From assembly GCA_900551585.1 (NCBI GenBank), contig URWU01000024.1:1-11680 (forward strand): a stretch of 11,680 nucleotides of DNA. The letters are read 5' to 3'. This DNA is from an uncultured Alphaproteobacteria bacterium (GTDB taxonomy: Bacteria; Pseudomonadota; Alphaproteobacteria; RF32; CAG-239). Made by a program: the position numbers and the translations under genes. Below are positions 1 to 5,795 of the stretch, one piece after another. Position 1 is the stretch's first letter, and each line of letters begins with the position of its first letter. The notes beneath the pieces were generated by a model. The model made no database searches. It worked only from the letters and a program-made list of their open reading frames with translations, and was not told where the DNA came from.

Positions 1-31
1 TCGTGGGCTCGGAGATGTGTATAAGAGACAG
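1..31 (+). other. Untrimmed Nextera adapter (read-2 transposase end)
   Basis: The first 31 bases match the Illumina Nextera read-2 adapter, ending in the 19-bp Tn5 mosaic end (AGATGTGTATAAGAGACAG at 13-31). It is library sequence, not genome, so real sequence starts at about base 32. The same adapter appears in reverse complement at the right end. Confidence 0.97.
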
Positions 32-133
32 ATTAATGAGTTCAAACACTTCATTCTCAAAATGACCAATAAATAAGGAGATAATAAAGTAAAAACCAGC
101 CAATAACAAAAGTTGTTTATACACGTTCTTCAT
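32..133 (-). CDS. 5' end of an unknown membrane protein (partial)
   Basis: This is an open frame of 34 codons starting at ATG 133-131 and running off the left end of the genomic insert. A GGAG ribosome-binding site lies about 8 bases upstream of the ATG. The peptide begins MKNVYKQLLLLAGFYFIISL, a short basic start followed by a hydrophobic stretch at about residues 8-23, which suggests a membrane anchor or uncleaved signal. The following residues (GHFENEVFELIN) are polar and acidic. A possible promoter lies at 166-194. The visible part is too short to assign a family. It could be a spurious frame in AT-rich DNA, but the ribosome-binding site and the hydrophobic pattern argue for a real gene. 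Confidence 0.45.
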
Positions 134-407
134 CTTGATTATCTCCATTACAATTAAATTATCAAATTAAAGCATCTATTTTACTTTTTTACAAGTCTCA
201 TCATAAGTAGCTTTTCCTCGGGCTATATATCCTCCAACTTAAGCTACACAGTCAATTCACAGTTTAATTTACAGTGTAAAAACAACCCGAGTAATGGTTG
301 TTTTATCTGCCAAGTCACTAATATATTAATTTATGAAGAAGTGAAAACTTCTGTAGTAAATTTAGTTAAAGTGAACAAACTCGGGGTTCGACCCTCTCGG
401 GAAGCAA
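134..407. other. AT-rich intergenic region without a convincing gene
   Basis: No credible coding frame lies between the truncated left gene and the tRNA-Arg terminator. The region holds the promoter candidate at 166-194 and a 9-bp hairpin at 279-304 (AAAACAACC paired with GGTTGTTTT, 8-base loop). The hairpin is flanked by short A and T runs and could act as a weak terminator on either strand. Near 381-402 is a short stretch resembling a tRNA T-arm, too degenerate to call. Confidence 0.5.
166..194 (-). promoter_or_regulatory. Candidate promoter for the truncated left-edge gene
   Basis: On the minus strand a -35-like TTGTAA (194-189) is separated by exactly 17 bases from a -10-like TTTAAT (171-166). 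The -10 matches the sigma-70 consensus at 5 of 6 positions and the -35 at 4 of 6. The ATG follows about 33 bases downstream. The region is AT-rich, so chance matches are likely. Confidence 0.3.
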
Positions 408-441
408 TAAAAAAAGCCCCTCACGAGGAGGGACTTTTTTT
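408..441 (-). terminator. Intrinsic terminator downstream of tRNA-Arg
   Basis: A hairpin pairs 415-422 with 428-435 around a five-base loop (acgag), with one C/A mismatch. It is flanked by an A run on the left and a T run on the right, so it can work in both directions. It begins only a few bases past the CCA end of the minus-strand tRNA, which is the natural transcript for it to end. Confidence 0.75.
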
Positions 442-443
442 AT

Positions 444-520
444 TGGCGTACCTGGCAGGAGTCGAACCCGCGACCTTTGGCGTCGGAGGCCAACGCTCTA
501 TCCAACTGAGCTACAGGTAC
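444..520 (-). tRNA. tRNA-Arg (anticodon CCG)
   Basis: Read on the minus strand, the sequence folds as a full 77-nt tRNA. The 7-bp acceptor stem is GTACCTG paired with CAGGTAC. The D-arm contains AGCTCAGTTGGATAGAGC. The anticodon stem TTGGC/GCCAA holds the loop CTCCGAC, giving anticodon CCG. The T-arm is GCGGG-TTCGACT-CCTGC. The discriminator is G and the CCA end is encoded (444-446). It decodes the arginine codon CGG. A terminator follows directly on the same strand. No clear promoter was found in the divergent spacer towards rpmB. Confidence 0.95.
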
Positions 521-615
521 ATCAAAACATTCCATGTAATACACTAAATTATTTCACAATTCCAGCAAAATTTTATCATTTCCGCAAATTAAAAGCCTTT
601 TTCACAAATTTTCTC

Positions 616-644
616 TTGACTAATCGCCTAATAATATGTATTAA
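616..644 (+). promoter_or_regulatory. Sigma-70-type promoter of rpmB
   Basis: TTGACT (616-621) and TATTAA (639-644) are separated by 17 bases. The -35 matches the consensus at 5 of 6 positions, the -10 at 4 of 6. It lies about 45 bases before the rpmB start, with AAGGA at 676-680 as the ribosome-binding site. Confidence 0.6.
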
Positions 645-688
645 CAAGCAACAAGTTCATTTCATGGATAAATTTAAGGATAATAATA

Positions 689-967
689 ATGGCTAAAAAG
701 TGTGAAATTTCAGGCACCGGCGTTATGAGCGGTAACAATGTCAGCCACGCTAACAACAGAACCCGTCGTCGTTTTCTGCCTAACTTACAAGTTGTTTCGC
801 TGCTGAGCGAAAAACTCGGTCGAATTTTCAAATTGAAAGTTTGCTCTAAAACTTTGCGTTCTATTGAACACAACGGCGGTTTGGATTCTTATTTGGAATC
901 AACCTCCAATACCAAATTAAGTGATGAAGCAATCAAAATCAAAAAAACCATTGCTAAAGGCAAATAA
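689..967 (+). CDS. rpmB: 50S ribosomal protein L28
   Basis: This encodes a 92-residue basic protein of the large ribosomal subunit. The diagnostic core is near the N-terminus: CEISGTGVMSGNNVSHANNR (residues 5-24) followed by TRRRFLPNLQ. The C-terminal half has the alphaproteobacterial pattern LRSIEHNGGLDSYL and a lysine-rich tail. Length fits the alphaproteobacterial form, which is longer than the 78-residue E. coli protein. The ATG at 689 is supported by AAGGA at 676-680. The gene is monocistronic, with its own promoter (616-644) and a strong hairpin terminator right after the stop. It diverges from the tRNA-Arg gene. Confidence 0.97.
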   Translation: MAKKCEISGTGVMSGNNVSHANNRTRRRFLPNLQVVSLLSEKLGRIFKLKVCSKTLRSIEHNGGLDSYLESTSNTKLSDEAIKIKKTIAKGK

Positions 968-996
968 TTAAAAGCTTCAAGTTTAACCGACTTAGA

Positions 997-1032
997 AATA
1001 CCTTCTTAAAAATTTTAAGAAGGTATTTTTTT
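997..1032 (+). terminator. Intrinsic terminator of rpmB
   Basis: A near-perfect hairpin pairs AATACCTTCTT (997-1007) with its complement at 1017-1027, around a short A/T loop. It is followed by a run of T (1026-1032). It lies about 30 bases after the rpmB stop. Confidence 0.85.
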
Positions 1033-1057
1033 ATCCCCGTTATCCCCATAATCCACA
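1031..1057 (+). promoter_or_regulatory. Three tandem DnaA-box-like 9-mers upstream of dnaB
   Basis: Three consecutive 9-base units without spacers read TTATCCCCG (1031-1039), TTATCCCCA (1040-1048) and TAATCCACA (1049-1057). Against the DnaA box TTATCCACA they match 7, 8 and 8 of 9 positions. They sit between the rpmB terminator and the dnaB promoter. DnaA binding here is an inference; none is a perfect box. Confidence 0.35.
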
Positions 1058-1086
1058 GGCCTGAAAATTTTAATCTCTCATTCTCT

Positions 1087-1115
1087 TTGAACTTTAAAAA
1101 TTTATTGTTTATAAG
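1087..1115 (+). promoter_or_regulatory. Sigma-70-type promoter of dnaB
   Basis: TTGAAC (1087-1092) and TATAAG (1110-1115) are separated by 17 bases. The -10 matches at 5 of 6 positions, the -35 at 4 of 6. It lies 53 bases before the dnaB start. Confidence 0.5.
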
Positions 1116-1168
1116 GGTAACAAAACTTCGAATAGCGCATAAAAATAATCCCCTCTTGAAAGACGACG

Positions 1169-2650
1169 ATGGAAACAACGATAGATACCAGCAAACTCCC
1201 GCAAAACCTTGAAGCCGAACAGGCGCTGCTCGGCGCAATTCTTGCCAACAACAAAGCATTTGAAAAAGTTTCGGAATTTTTGAAACCGCAGCATTTTGCC
1301 GATTCGACTCATGCCAAGATTTTTGAAGTTATCTCCAAACTTATCACCCGCGGGCACATCGCCGACGTTATCACCCTCAAGAACTATTTTGAACAGGAAG
1401 GAACTTTAAACGACCTCGGCGGCCACCAATATCTGATTAAGCTCGCCGACAGCGCCACACCGCTGACCAATGCCGAATATTATGCCCAGTTTATTTATGA
1501 CAAATATCTGCGCCGCGAACTGATTGCCACCGGTTTTGATATTGTTAACGAAGCCAACAAAGAAGATTTGGATTCTGATGCCATGGAGCAGATTGAAGCT
1601 GCCGAAAAGAAGCTTTTCGAACTTGCCAATCAGGGAGAGCATCAGGGCGGCTTTGTAGATTTCGGCGAAGCTTTGAGCCTGTCTTTGAGCAACATTGAAG
1701 AAGCTTATCAGAAAGAAGGCAAAATCTCCGGCCTGCCGACGGCACTTGATGCTCTTGATAACAAGACCGGCGGTTTGAACGATTCCGACTTAATCATTAT
1801 CGCTGCCCGTCCGGCTATGGGTAAAACCGCTCTGGCAACCAATATCGCTTATAACGTTGCTGATTATATGTACCATAACAAAGCCTTGGAGCAGTCAAAA
1901 AAAGGCGTAGCGTTTTTCTCTCTGGAAATGTCCGCCGACCAGCTGGCCAGCCGTATTTTATCAACCGTCACGCAGACAAATGCCCACAAAATGCGTACCG
2001 GTGAATTGGATAATGCCGAATTCACCCGCATTGCCGCCGCCGTCCGCGAGCTGGAAAAAATTCCGCTTTATATTGACGACACCCCGGGCTTAAACATCAA
2101 CTCTATCCGTACCCGCGCCCGCCGCCTCAAACGCAACAAAGGCCTGGGCCTGATTGTAATTGACTATATTCAATTGATTATGGGCAGCGGCTCTAAAAAG
2201 AACGAAGGCAACCGTGTGCAGGAAATCTCCGAAATTTCCCGCGGTCTGAAAATCCTGGCCAAAGAACTGAGTCTGCCGGTTATTGCCCTGTCACAATTGA
2301 ACCGCGGCGTTGAGCAGCGCGATGATAAACGTCCGTTAATGTCCGACCTGCGTGAATCCGGTTCAATCGAGCAAGATGCCGACAGCGTCATGTTCATCTA
2401 CCGCGAAAACTATTATCTGCAAAACGAAGAACCGCAGCAAAAAGCCGCCGAAACACCGGAACATTTGCAAAAACGCCATGAAGAATGGGAAGCCCGTGTC
2501 CGCGCCACACAAAACGTCAGTGAAGTTATCATCGGTAAAAACCGTCACGGTTCAACCGGAACGGTTCAGTTGTTCTGGAACGGCGAATTCACTCAGTTCG
2601 GTAATCTGGCCAAAGAAGAATACCTGCCTGACCAAATTGGCGCCGAATAA
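1169..2650 (+). CDS. dnaB: Replicative DNA helicase DnaB
   Basis: This encodes the hexameric 5'-3' helicase that unwinds DNA at the replication fork and binds primase. At 493 residues it has normal length and no intein. The N-terminal domain (about 10-115) starts PQNLEAEQALLGAIL. The RecA-like ATPase domain carries the Walker A motif ARPAMGKTAL (213-222), Walker B LIVIDYIQLI (328-337) and the motif SQLNRGVEQR (375-384). The stretch LRESGSIEQDADSVMFIYR (394-412) leads to a polar insertion at about 420-450, then IIGKNRHGSTG (454-464); such an insertion is usual in alphaproteobacterial DnaB. The ribosome-binding site before the ATG is weak (GAAAG). The promoter is at 1087-1115. The stop abuts the stop of a convergent gene with no terminator between them. 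Confidence 0.98.
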   Translation: METTIDTSKLPQNLEAEQALLGAILANNKAFEKVSEFLKPQHFADSTHAKIFEVISKLITRGHIADVITLKNYFEQEGTLNDLGGHQYLIKLADSATPLTNAEYYAQFIYDKYLRRELIATGFDIVNEANKEDLDSDAMEQIEAAEKKLFELANQGEHQGGFVDFGEALSLSLSNIEEAYQKEGKISGLPTALDALDNKTGGLNDSDLIIIAARPAMGKTALATNIAYNVADYMYHNKALEQSKKGVAFFSLEMSADQLASRILSTVTQTNAHKMRTGELDNAEFTRIAAAVRELEKIPLYIDDTPGLNINSIRTRARRLKRNKGLGLIVIDYIQLIMGSGSKKNEGNRVQEISEISRGLKILAKELSLPVIALSQLNRGVEQRDDKRPLMSDLRESGSIEQDADSVMFIYRENYYLQNEEPQQKAAETPEHLQKRHEEWEARVRATQNVSEVIIGKNRHGSTGTVQLFWNGEFTQFGNLAKEEYLPDQIGAE

Positions 2651-2971
2651 TCAATGCCGGCATTTGCCGCAGCAGCCGTCGCCGCACTTGCAGGAATTAT
2701 CCTCATTATGCTTTTCTGACTGCAGCCGACCGTTGATTGTCACATTATAAGGGCTCGAGAACATTGAACCGAGAATTTTGCCGCTGTATTCATGTTCCGG
2801 ACTGTCGCAATTGAGAATAACATCATCAGGCATCTGCGGATTTTCTTCCTCAATTTTGCCTTGTTCTATTTGCCGGCGCATTTTTTCCAAACGCTCGCGT
2901 TTGCCTTCACAGCAGGAGCAGGAATTTTGTACCGGGATTTGCAACAACATTTTTGCCAGCCAGCCGAACAT
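2651..2971 (-). CDS. Small cysteine-rich protein of unknown function
   Basis: This encodes a 106-residue protein I do not recognise. It starts at ATG 2971-2969 with a strong ribosome-binding site (AAGGAG, 2985-2980) eight bases upstream, which argues that it is real. The N-terminus (MFGWLAKMLLQI) is mildly hydrophobic and amphipathic. Cysteines cluster in two places: CSCC at residues 18-21 and a dense C-terminal tail, CKCGDGCCGKCRH, ending the protein. Between them lie a charged, probably helical segment (EGKRERLEKMRRQIEQGKIEEE) and a mostly polar region. The clusters could bind metal or form disulfides; this is inference. The gene converges on dnaB with zero spacing and diverges from two other Cys-rich (UPF0260) genes. 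Confidence 0.75.
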   Translation of the reverse strand: MFGWLAKMLLQIPVQNSCSCCEGKRERLEKMRRQIEQGKIEEENPQMPDDVILNCDSPEHEYSGKILGSMFSSPYNVTINGRLQSEKHNEDNSCKCGDGCCGKCRH

Positions 2972-2993
2972 TTTTAGTTCTCCTTAATCTTTG

Positions 2994-3016
2994 TTTGCTA
3001 TAGTTTGCCATATAAG
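2994..3016 (+). promoter_or_regulatory. Divergent promoter region with a tandem 10-bp repeat
   Basis: The 66-bp gap between the Cys-rich gene (-) and the UPF0260 genes (+) has two head-to-tail decamers, TTTGCTATAG (2994-3003) and TTTGCCATAT (3004-3013), matching at 8 of 10 positions. The second overlaps a good -10 box, TATAAG (3011-3016); no good -35 is present at the right distance. This could be the plus-strand promoter with an operator-like repeat. Confidence 0.35.
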
Positions 3017-3037
3017 CGTTAAAAAAAGGAAAAGACC

Positions 3038-3472
3038 GTGTCTGAAAAATTTTGGGAAAATAAATCCCTCGCCGAATTCACGCCCGCCGAATGGGAATCA
3101 ATCTGCTGCCGCTGCGGCAAATGCTGCCTGATTAAGCTTCAGGACGAGGACAGCGACGATGTCTGGTACACCGACCTCGTCTGCCGCTATTTCAACCATG
3201 CCGACTGCAGCTGTACCTGTTATGACGAGCGCTGCAAACTTGTTCCCGAATGCCTTAAATTAGATATTCATAACGTTGATAAAATTCAATGGATGCCGCA
3301 GTCCTGCGCCTACCGCTTTTTATACACCACCGGCACGCTGCCGGACTGGCACCCGCTTGTCACCGGCAAACCTCTGAGTAACGAGCATAGTGTTAAAAAC
3401 CGCTGCACTTCCGAGCTTCTCGTCAAAGAAGAAGACTGGGAGGACCACATTTTAGAGGACGAAGAGCCATGA
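3038..3472 (+). CDS. UPF0260 (YcgN-like) cysteine-cluster protein, copy 1
   Basis: This encodes 144 residues of the UPF0260/YcgN family, which belongs to the wider CxxCxxCC zinc/iron-cluster-like proteins; the biochemical function is unknown. The family start is clear: FWENKSLAEFTPAEWESIC, then CCRCGKCC (residues 23-30). It continues with CRYFNHADCSCTCYDERC, VPECLKL and the C-terminal signature QSCAYRFLYTTGTLPDWHPL. It has more cysteines than usual: the metal-site motif is preceded by an extra Cys, and CYDERC replaces the more usual Y-E-N-R type stretch. Translation starts at GTG 3038 with AAGGA at 3026-3030. Its stop overlaps the ATG of a second copy by four bases (ATGA), so the two are likely co-translated. 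Confidence 0.9.
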   Translation: MSEKFWENKSLAEFTPAEWESICCRCGKCCLIKLQDEDSDDVWYTDLVCRYFNHADCSCTCYDERCKLVPECLKLDIHNVDKIQWMPQSCAYRFLYTTGTLPDWHPLVTGKPLSNEHSVKNRCTSELLVKEEDWEDHILEDEEP

Positions 3473-3978
3473 GTTCCGATTCTTCATATTTTGCCGACGA
3501 CGAGTACGACCCGCAAAGCCGCTTTAACATCCTCAATCATTTTGAAAAAGAGTTTTGGAAAAAGAAAAAACTGGAAGAAATGAGCAAGGAAGAATGGGAG
3601 CTTCTTTGTGACGGCTGCGGCAAATGCTGCCTGAACAAAATCGAAATCAAAGGCAAAATCAAATTCACTAACACCCGCTGCCGTTTTTTGGACTGCCAAA
3701 GCTGCCTATGCCGCATTTATGAACACCGCTTTGAAAAAGTTGAAGACTGCCGCGATATTGATTTGGCCGCCATCAGGGAAAAGCCGCGCTGGCTGCCGAA
3801 AACCTGTGCTTACTGGCTGCTGGACAACGGCTATGATTTGCCGAGCTGGCACCCGCTGCTTACCGGCCGCGCCAATTCTGTTCATGAAGCGCAAATGTCG
3901 CTGCAAAACCGCCCGACCGTTTCCGAAACAGGAATAGAGGACTATGAAGATTACGTTGTTGACTGGCAAGACCTTTAA
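3469..3978 (+). CDS. UPF0260 (YcgN-like) cysteine-cluster protein, copy 2
   Basis: This is a 169-residue paralogue of the preceding gene and closer to the family norm. An acidic N-terminal extension of about 25 residues precedes FWKKKKLEEMSKEEWELLCD. The motif CDGCGKCC at about residues 46-53 is followed by CRFLDCQSCLC, the stretch YEHRFEKVEDC, and WLPKTCAYWLLDNGYDLPSW with HPLLTG. The ATG at 3469 overlaps the previous stop (ATGA), and a GAGGA-type sequence lies just upstream. The next gene may start inside its 3' end (ATG 3944). The pair looks like a local duplication that has since diverged strongly. Function is unknown; binding of a metal through the conserved cysteines is inferred from the motif. 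Confidence 0.92.
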   Translation: MSSDSSYFADDEYDPQSRFNILNHFEKEFWKKKKLEEMSKEEWELLCDGCGKCCLNKIEIKGKIKFTNTRCRFLDCQSCLCRIYEHRFEKVEDCRDIDLAAIREKPRWLPKTCAYWLLDNGYDLPSWHPLLTGRANSVHEAQMSLQNRPTVSETGIEDYEDYVVDWQDL

Positions 3979-4654
3979 TATTCAGCAGGCACTGAATATG
4001 GAGATAAAGGTTATCAAATCTCCTGCCGCCAAACGCCTCACGCTCCGCATTGATGCCAGAGAGCGCATTCCGGTATTGACGATTCCCTCACGCTGCTCTT
4101 CACAAAAAGCCGTGGATTTTGTAAACCAGCACCGCGAATGGATTGCTGAAAATCTTGATAAAATTCCGGTAGCCAAACGGTTTGAAGACGGCGAAACCAT
4201 CTCGATTCTCGGCAAAAATTATACCATTTGCCATGCCCCGCAAAGCCGCCGCGGCGCTTATATTGAAGAAGACAAGCTTTATGTTTCCGGCGCTGCCGAA
4301 TTTTTGCACCGGCGCGTTTGCGATTATATCAAAAAAACAGCCCAAAAAGAATTTCTCAAACTCTCGCAAAAAATGGCAAAAAAAATCGGCTGCCATGTCA
4401 AAAGCGTCGTCATTAAAGATACCAAATCCCGCTGGGGCAGCTGCTCGACTTTAGACAACATCAATTATAACTGGCGCGTGGCTCTGGCTCCGGAATTTGT
4501 CATTCATTATTTAATTGCCCACGAGGTATCGCACCTTTTGCACCCCGACCATTCAAAAAACTTCTGGCAGTGCGTCAAAAATCTGTTCCCGCGCTGCGGC
4601 GAAGGCCGCCTGTGGCTCAAACAGCACGGCAAAGATCTCTATCTGTATGAATAG
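3944..4654 (+). CDS. YgjP-type (DUF45) zinc metallopeptidase
   Basis: This encodes a 236-residue SprT/WLM-like metal-dependent hydrolase of the YgjP/DUF45 family. The zinc site is HEVSH (residues 193-197, glutamate as catalytic base) with a third ligand H203 in HPDHSKNFW. The family hallmark SRWGSCS (162-168) followed by INYNWRVALAP is intact. The N-terminal part (about 19-70) carries the usual KSPAAKRLTLRID and lysine/arginine-rich strands. The start is uncertain: ATG 3944 overlaps the upstream gene by 35 bases, while ATG 3998 lies 19 bases after that gene's stop and begins directly at the conserved domain (MEIKVIKS). The product is probably cytoplasmic. It is the last gene of a three-gene unit with the UPF0260 pair. 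The substrate is unknown. Confidence 0.9.
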   Translation: MKITLLTGKTFNIQQALNMEIKVIKSPAAKRLTLRIDARERIPVLTIPSRCSSQKAVDFVNQHREWIAENLDKIPVAKRFEDGETISILGKNYTICHAPQSRRGAYIEEDKLYVSGAAEFLHRRVCDYIKKTAQKEFLKLSQKMAKKIGCHVKSVVIKDTKSRWGSCSTLDNINYNWRVALAPEFVIHYLIAHEVSHLLHPDHSKNFWQCVKNLFPRCGEGRLWLKQHGKDLYLYE

Positions 4655-4664
4655 CCGCAGTCTA

Positions 4665-4693
4665 TTGATTTTTTCAAAATAAACCCCTATATT
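4665..4693 (+). promoter_or_regulatory. Sigma-70-type promoter of the Bax-inhibitor-1 gene
   Basis: TTGATT (4665-4670) and TATATT (4688-4693) are separated by 17 bases. The -10 matches the consensus at 5 of 6 positions and the -35 at 4 of 6. The start codon follows 35 bases later, with AGGAG at 4714-4718. Confidence 0.6.
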
Positions 4694-4728
4694 ATCTAAG
4701 AACAATCTTAAACAGGAGAAATACCGTT

Positions 4729-5451
4729 ATGGAAACTAAAACTAATGTTCAAGCCAAAGCCTATGTTGACGAAGGTTTGCGTCAATACATGCTCAAAGTT
4801 TACAACTATATGGCCGGCGGCTTGTGCTTGACCGCTTTGACCGCTTATCTCATTGCCTATACTCCGGCTCTGTTCCGCCTCTTCTTCAGCGTCTCTGCCA
4901 ACGGCGCCGTCGGATTGAGTGCTTTCGGCTGGCTGTGCTTTTTGGCACCGTTGATTATGGTCTTTGCGTTCGGCTGGGTTTTGAACCGCGGCTCTCTGGC
5001 TCAGGTCCAGGGAATGTTCTGGGGCTTTTCCGCCGTTATGGGCTTGTCTTTAACCCCGATTTTAATGGCTTACACCGGCGCCAGCGTTGCCCGTGTTTTC
5101 CTGATTTCGGCTGCCATGTTCGGCGGCATGAGCCTGTACGGCTACACCACTAAAAAAGATTTGACCGGCGTCGGTTCTTTTCTGATTATGGGCCTGTGGG
5201 GACTGATTATCGCCTCGGTTATCAATATTTTCATGAAAAGCCCGGGCATGAGCTATGCCGTTTCGGTCATCGCCGTTATCGTTTTCACCGGCTTAACGGC
5301 TTATGATACACAAGTTATCCGCCAGATGTATTATGAGCAGGACAGCTCTGACACCATCAGCCGCAAGGCTATCAGGGGCGCTTTGAGCCTGTATCTCGAT
5401 TTTATCAACATGTTCATCGCTTTGATGAATTTGCTGGGTCAGCGCCGTTAA
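4729..5451 (+). CDS. Bax inhibitor-1 family (YbhL/YccA-like) membrane protein
   Basis: This encodes a 240-residue inner-membrane protein of the BI-1/TMBIM family, which in bacteria includes the pH-sensitive calcium-leak protein YetJ and E. coli YbhL and YccA. Seven hydrophobic segments can be seen at about 26-44, 64-85, 92-113, 119-138, 149-168, 175-191 and 218-235. Family features include YGYTTKKDLTGVGSFLIMG, FTGLTAYDTQ (186-195) and the C-terminal LSLYLDFINMFIALMNLLG. The aspartates in TAYD and YLD correspond to the acidic pair of the family's predicted ion path. AGGAG at 4714-4718 fixes the start. It has its own promoter and a strong terminator, so it is probably transcribed alone. Its role here cannot be read from context. 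Confidence 0.95.
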   Translation: METKTNVQAKAYVDEGLRQYMLKVYNYMAGGLCLTALTAYLIAYTPALFRLFFSVSANGAVGLSAFGWLCFLAPLIMVFAFGWVLNRGSLAQVQGMFWGFSAVMGLSLTPILMAYTGASVARVFLISAAMFGGMSLYGYTTKKDLTGVGSFLIMGLWGLIIASVINIFMKSPGMSYAVSVIAVIVFTGLTAYDTQVIRQMYYEQDSSDTISRKAIRGALSLYLDFINMFIALMNLLGQRR

Positions 5452-5474
5452 GATTAACGCGAAAACAAAACATT

Positions 5475-5508
5475 AAAGGGCTTAAATTTATTTTTAAGCC
5501 CTTTTTTT
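5475..5508 (+). terminator. Intrinsic terminator after the Bax-inhibitor-1 gene
   Basis: AAAGGGCTTAAA (5475-5486) pairs perfectly with TTTAAGCCCTTT (5493-5504) around a six-base loop, and a T run extends to 5508. It is a textbook rho-independent terminator 23 bases after the stop. Confidence 0.93.
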
Positions 5509-5509
5509 G

Positions 5510-5538
5510 TTGACTTTATAACTGATTATATTTATAAG
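5510..5538 (+). promoter_or_regulatory. Strong sigma-70-type promoter of the rpmH operon
   Basis: TTGACT (5510-5515) and TATAAG (5533-5538) are separated by 17 bases, each matching the consensus at 5 of 6 positions. It begins immediately after the preceding terminator and lies about 110 bases before rpmH. Confidence 0.75.
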
Positions 5539-5544
5539 CAAATT

Positions 5545-5631
5545 GTCTGCAATGACAGACATCTTTCCGAGAGGTTCCGCTTTGTACACGGAATCTTCAA
5601 ATAACTAATAACAACCGGCTGAAAATCAGCC
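5545..5631 (+). promoter_or_regulatory. Structured 5' leader of rpmH with three hairpins
   Basis: The roughly 104-nt leader can form three consecutive hairpins. GTCTG (5545-5549) pairs with CAGAC (5556-5560). GGTTCCG (5573-5579) pairs with CGGAATC (5589-5595), one G-U pair included. GGCTGA (5617-5622) pairs with TCAGCC (5626-5631) around AAA. The last ends six bases before the GGAG ribosome-binding site (5638-5641). Regulation by this structure is inferred only. Confidence 0.4.
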
Positions 5632-5648
5632 TTAACCGGAGAAAACAA

Positions 5649-5783
5649 ATGAAACGTACTTATCAACCGAGTAAATTGGTCAGAGCTCGTCGTCACGGCT
5701 TTCGTGCCCGCATGGAAACCAAAGGCGGACGCAAGGTTATCACTAATCGTCGTGCCAGAGGTCGTAAAAGACTTTCAGCTTAG
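5649..5783 (+). CDS. rpmH: 50S ribosomal protein L34
   Basis: This encodes a 44-residue, very basic protein of the large ribosomal subunit. The translation begins MKRTYQPSKLVRARRHGFRA, continues RMETKGGRKVITNRRARGRK and ends RLSA. This matches L34 over its whole length. GGAG at 5638-5641 sits seven bases before the ATG. It is the first gene of the classical rpmH-rnpA unit, with the rnpA start only 12 bases after its stop. Confidence 0.98.
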   Translation: MKRTYQPSKLVRARRHGFRARMETKGGRKVITNRRARGRKRLSA

Positions 5784-5795
5784 TCTGGAACTGTA

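Noticed and set aside
381..403. tRNA T-arm-like stretch (GGGGTTCGACC) suggesting a tRNA remnant or attachment site
   Set aside because: The stem pairs poorly, there is no matching 5' acceptor strand, anticodon arm or CCA end, and no integrase is nearby.
341..547. 68-codon open frame on the plus strand
   Set aside because: It runs across the tRNA-Arg gene; the encoded AGVEPATFGVGGQRSIQLSYR-like peptide is the familiar artefact of tRNA antisense sequence.
1031..1115. A chromosomal replication origin at the DnaA-box-like repeats before dnaB
   Set aside because: Only three imperfect units are present, with no dnaA gene, no larger box cluster and no unwinding region; a regulatory site is the most that can be argued.
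2778..2987. Two overlapping plus-strand frames opposite the Cys-rich gene
   Set aside because: They lack ribosome-binding sites and are shadows of the minus-strand gene, which has a strong one.
4655..4728. A ybhL-leader RNA, a motif known upstream of alphaproteobacterial Bax-inhibitor-family genes
   Set aside because: The space before the start is only 74 bases and is filled by a promoter and ribosome-binding site; no matching structure was seen.
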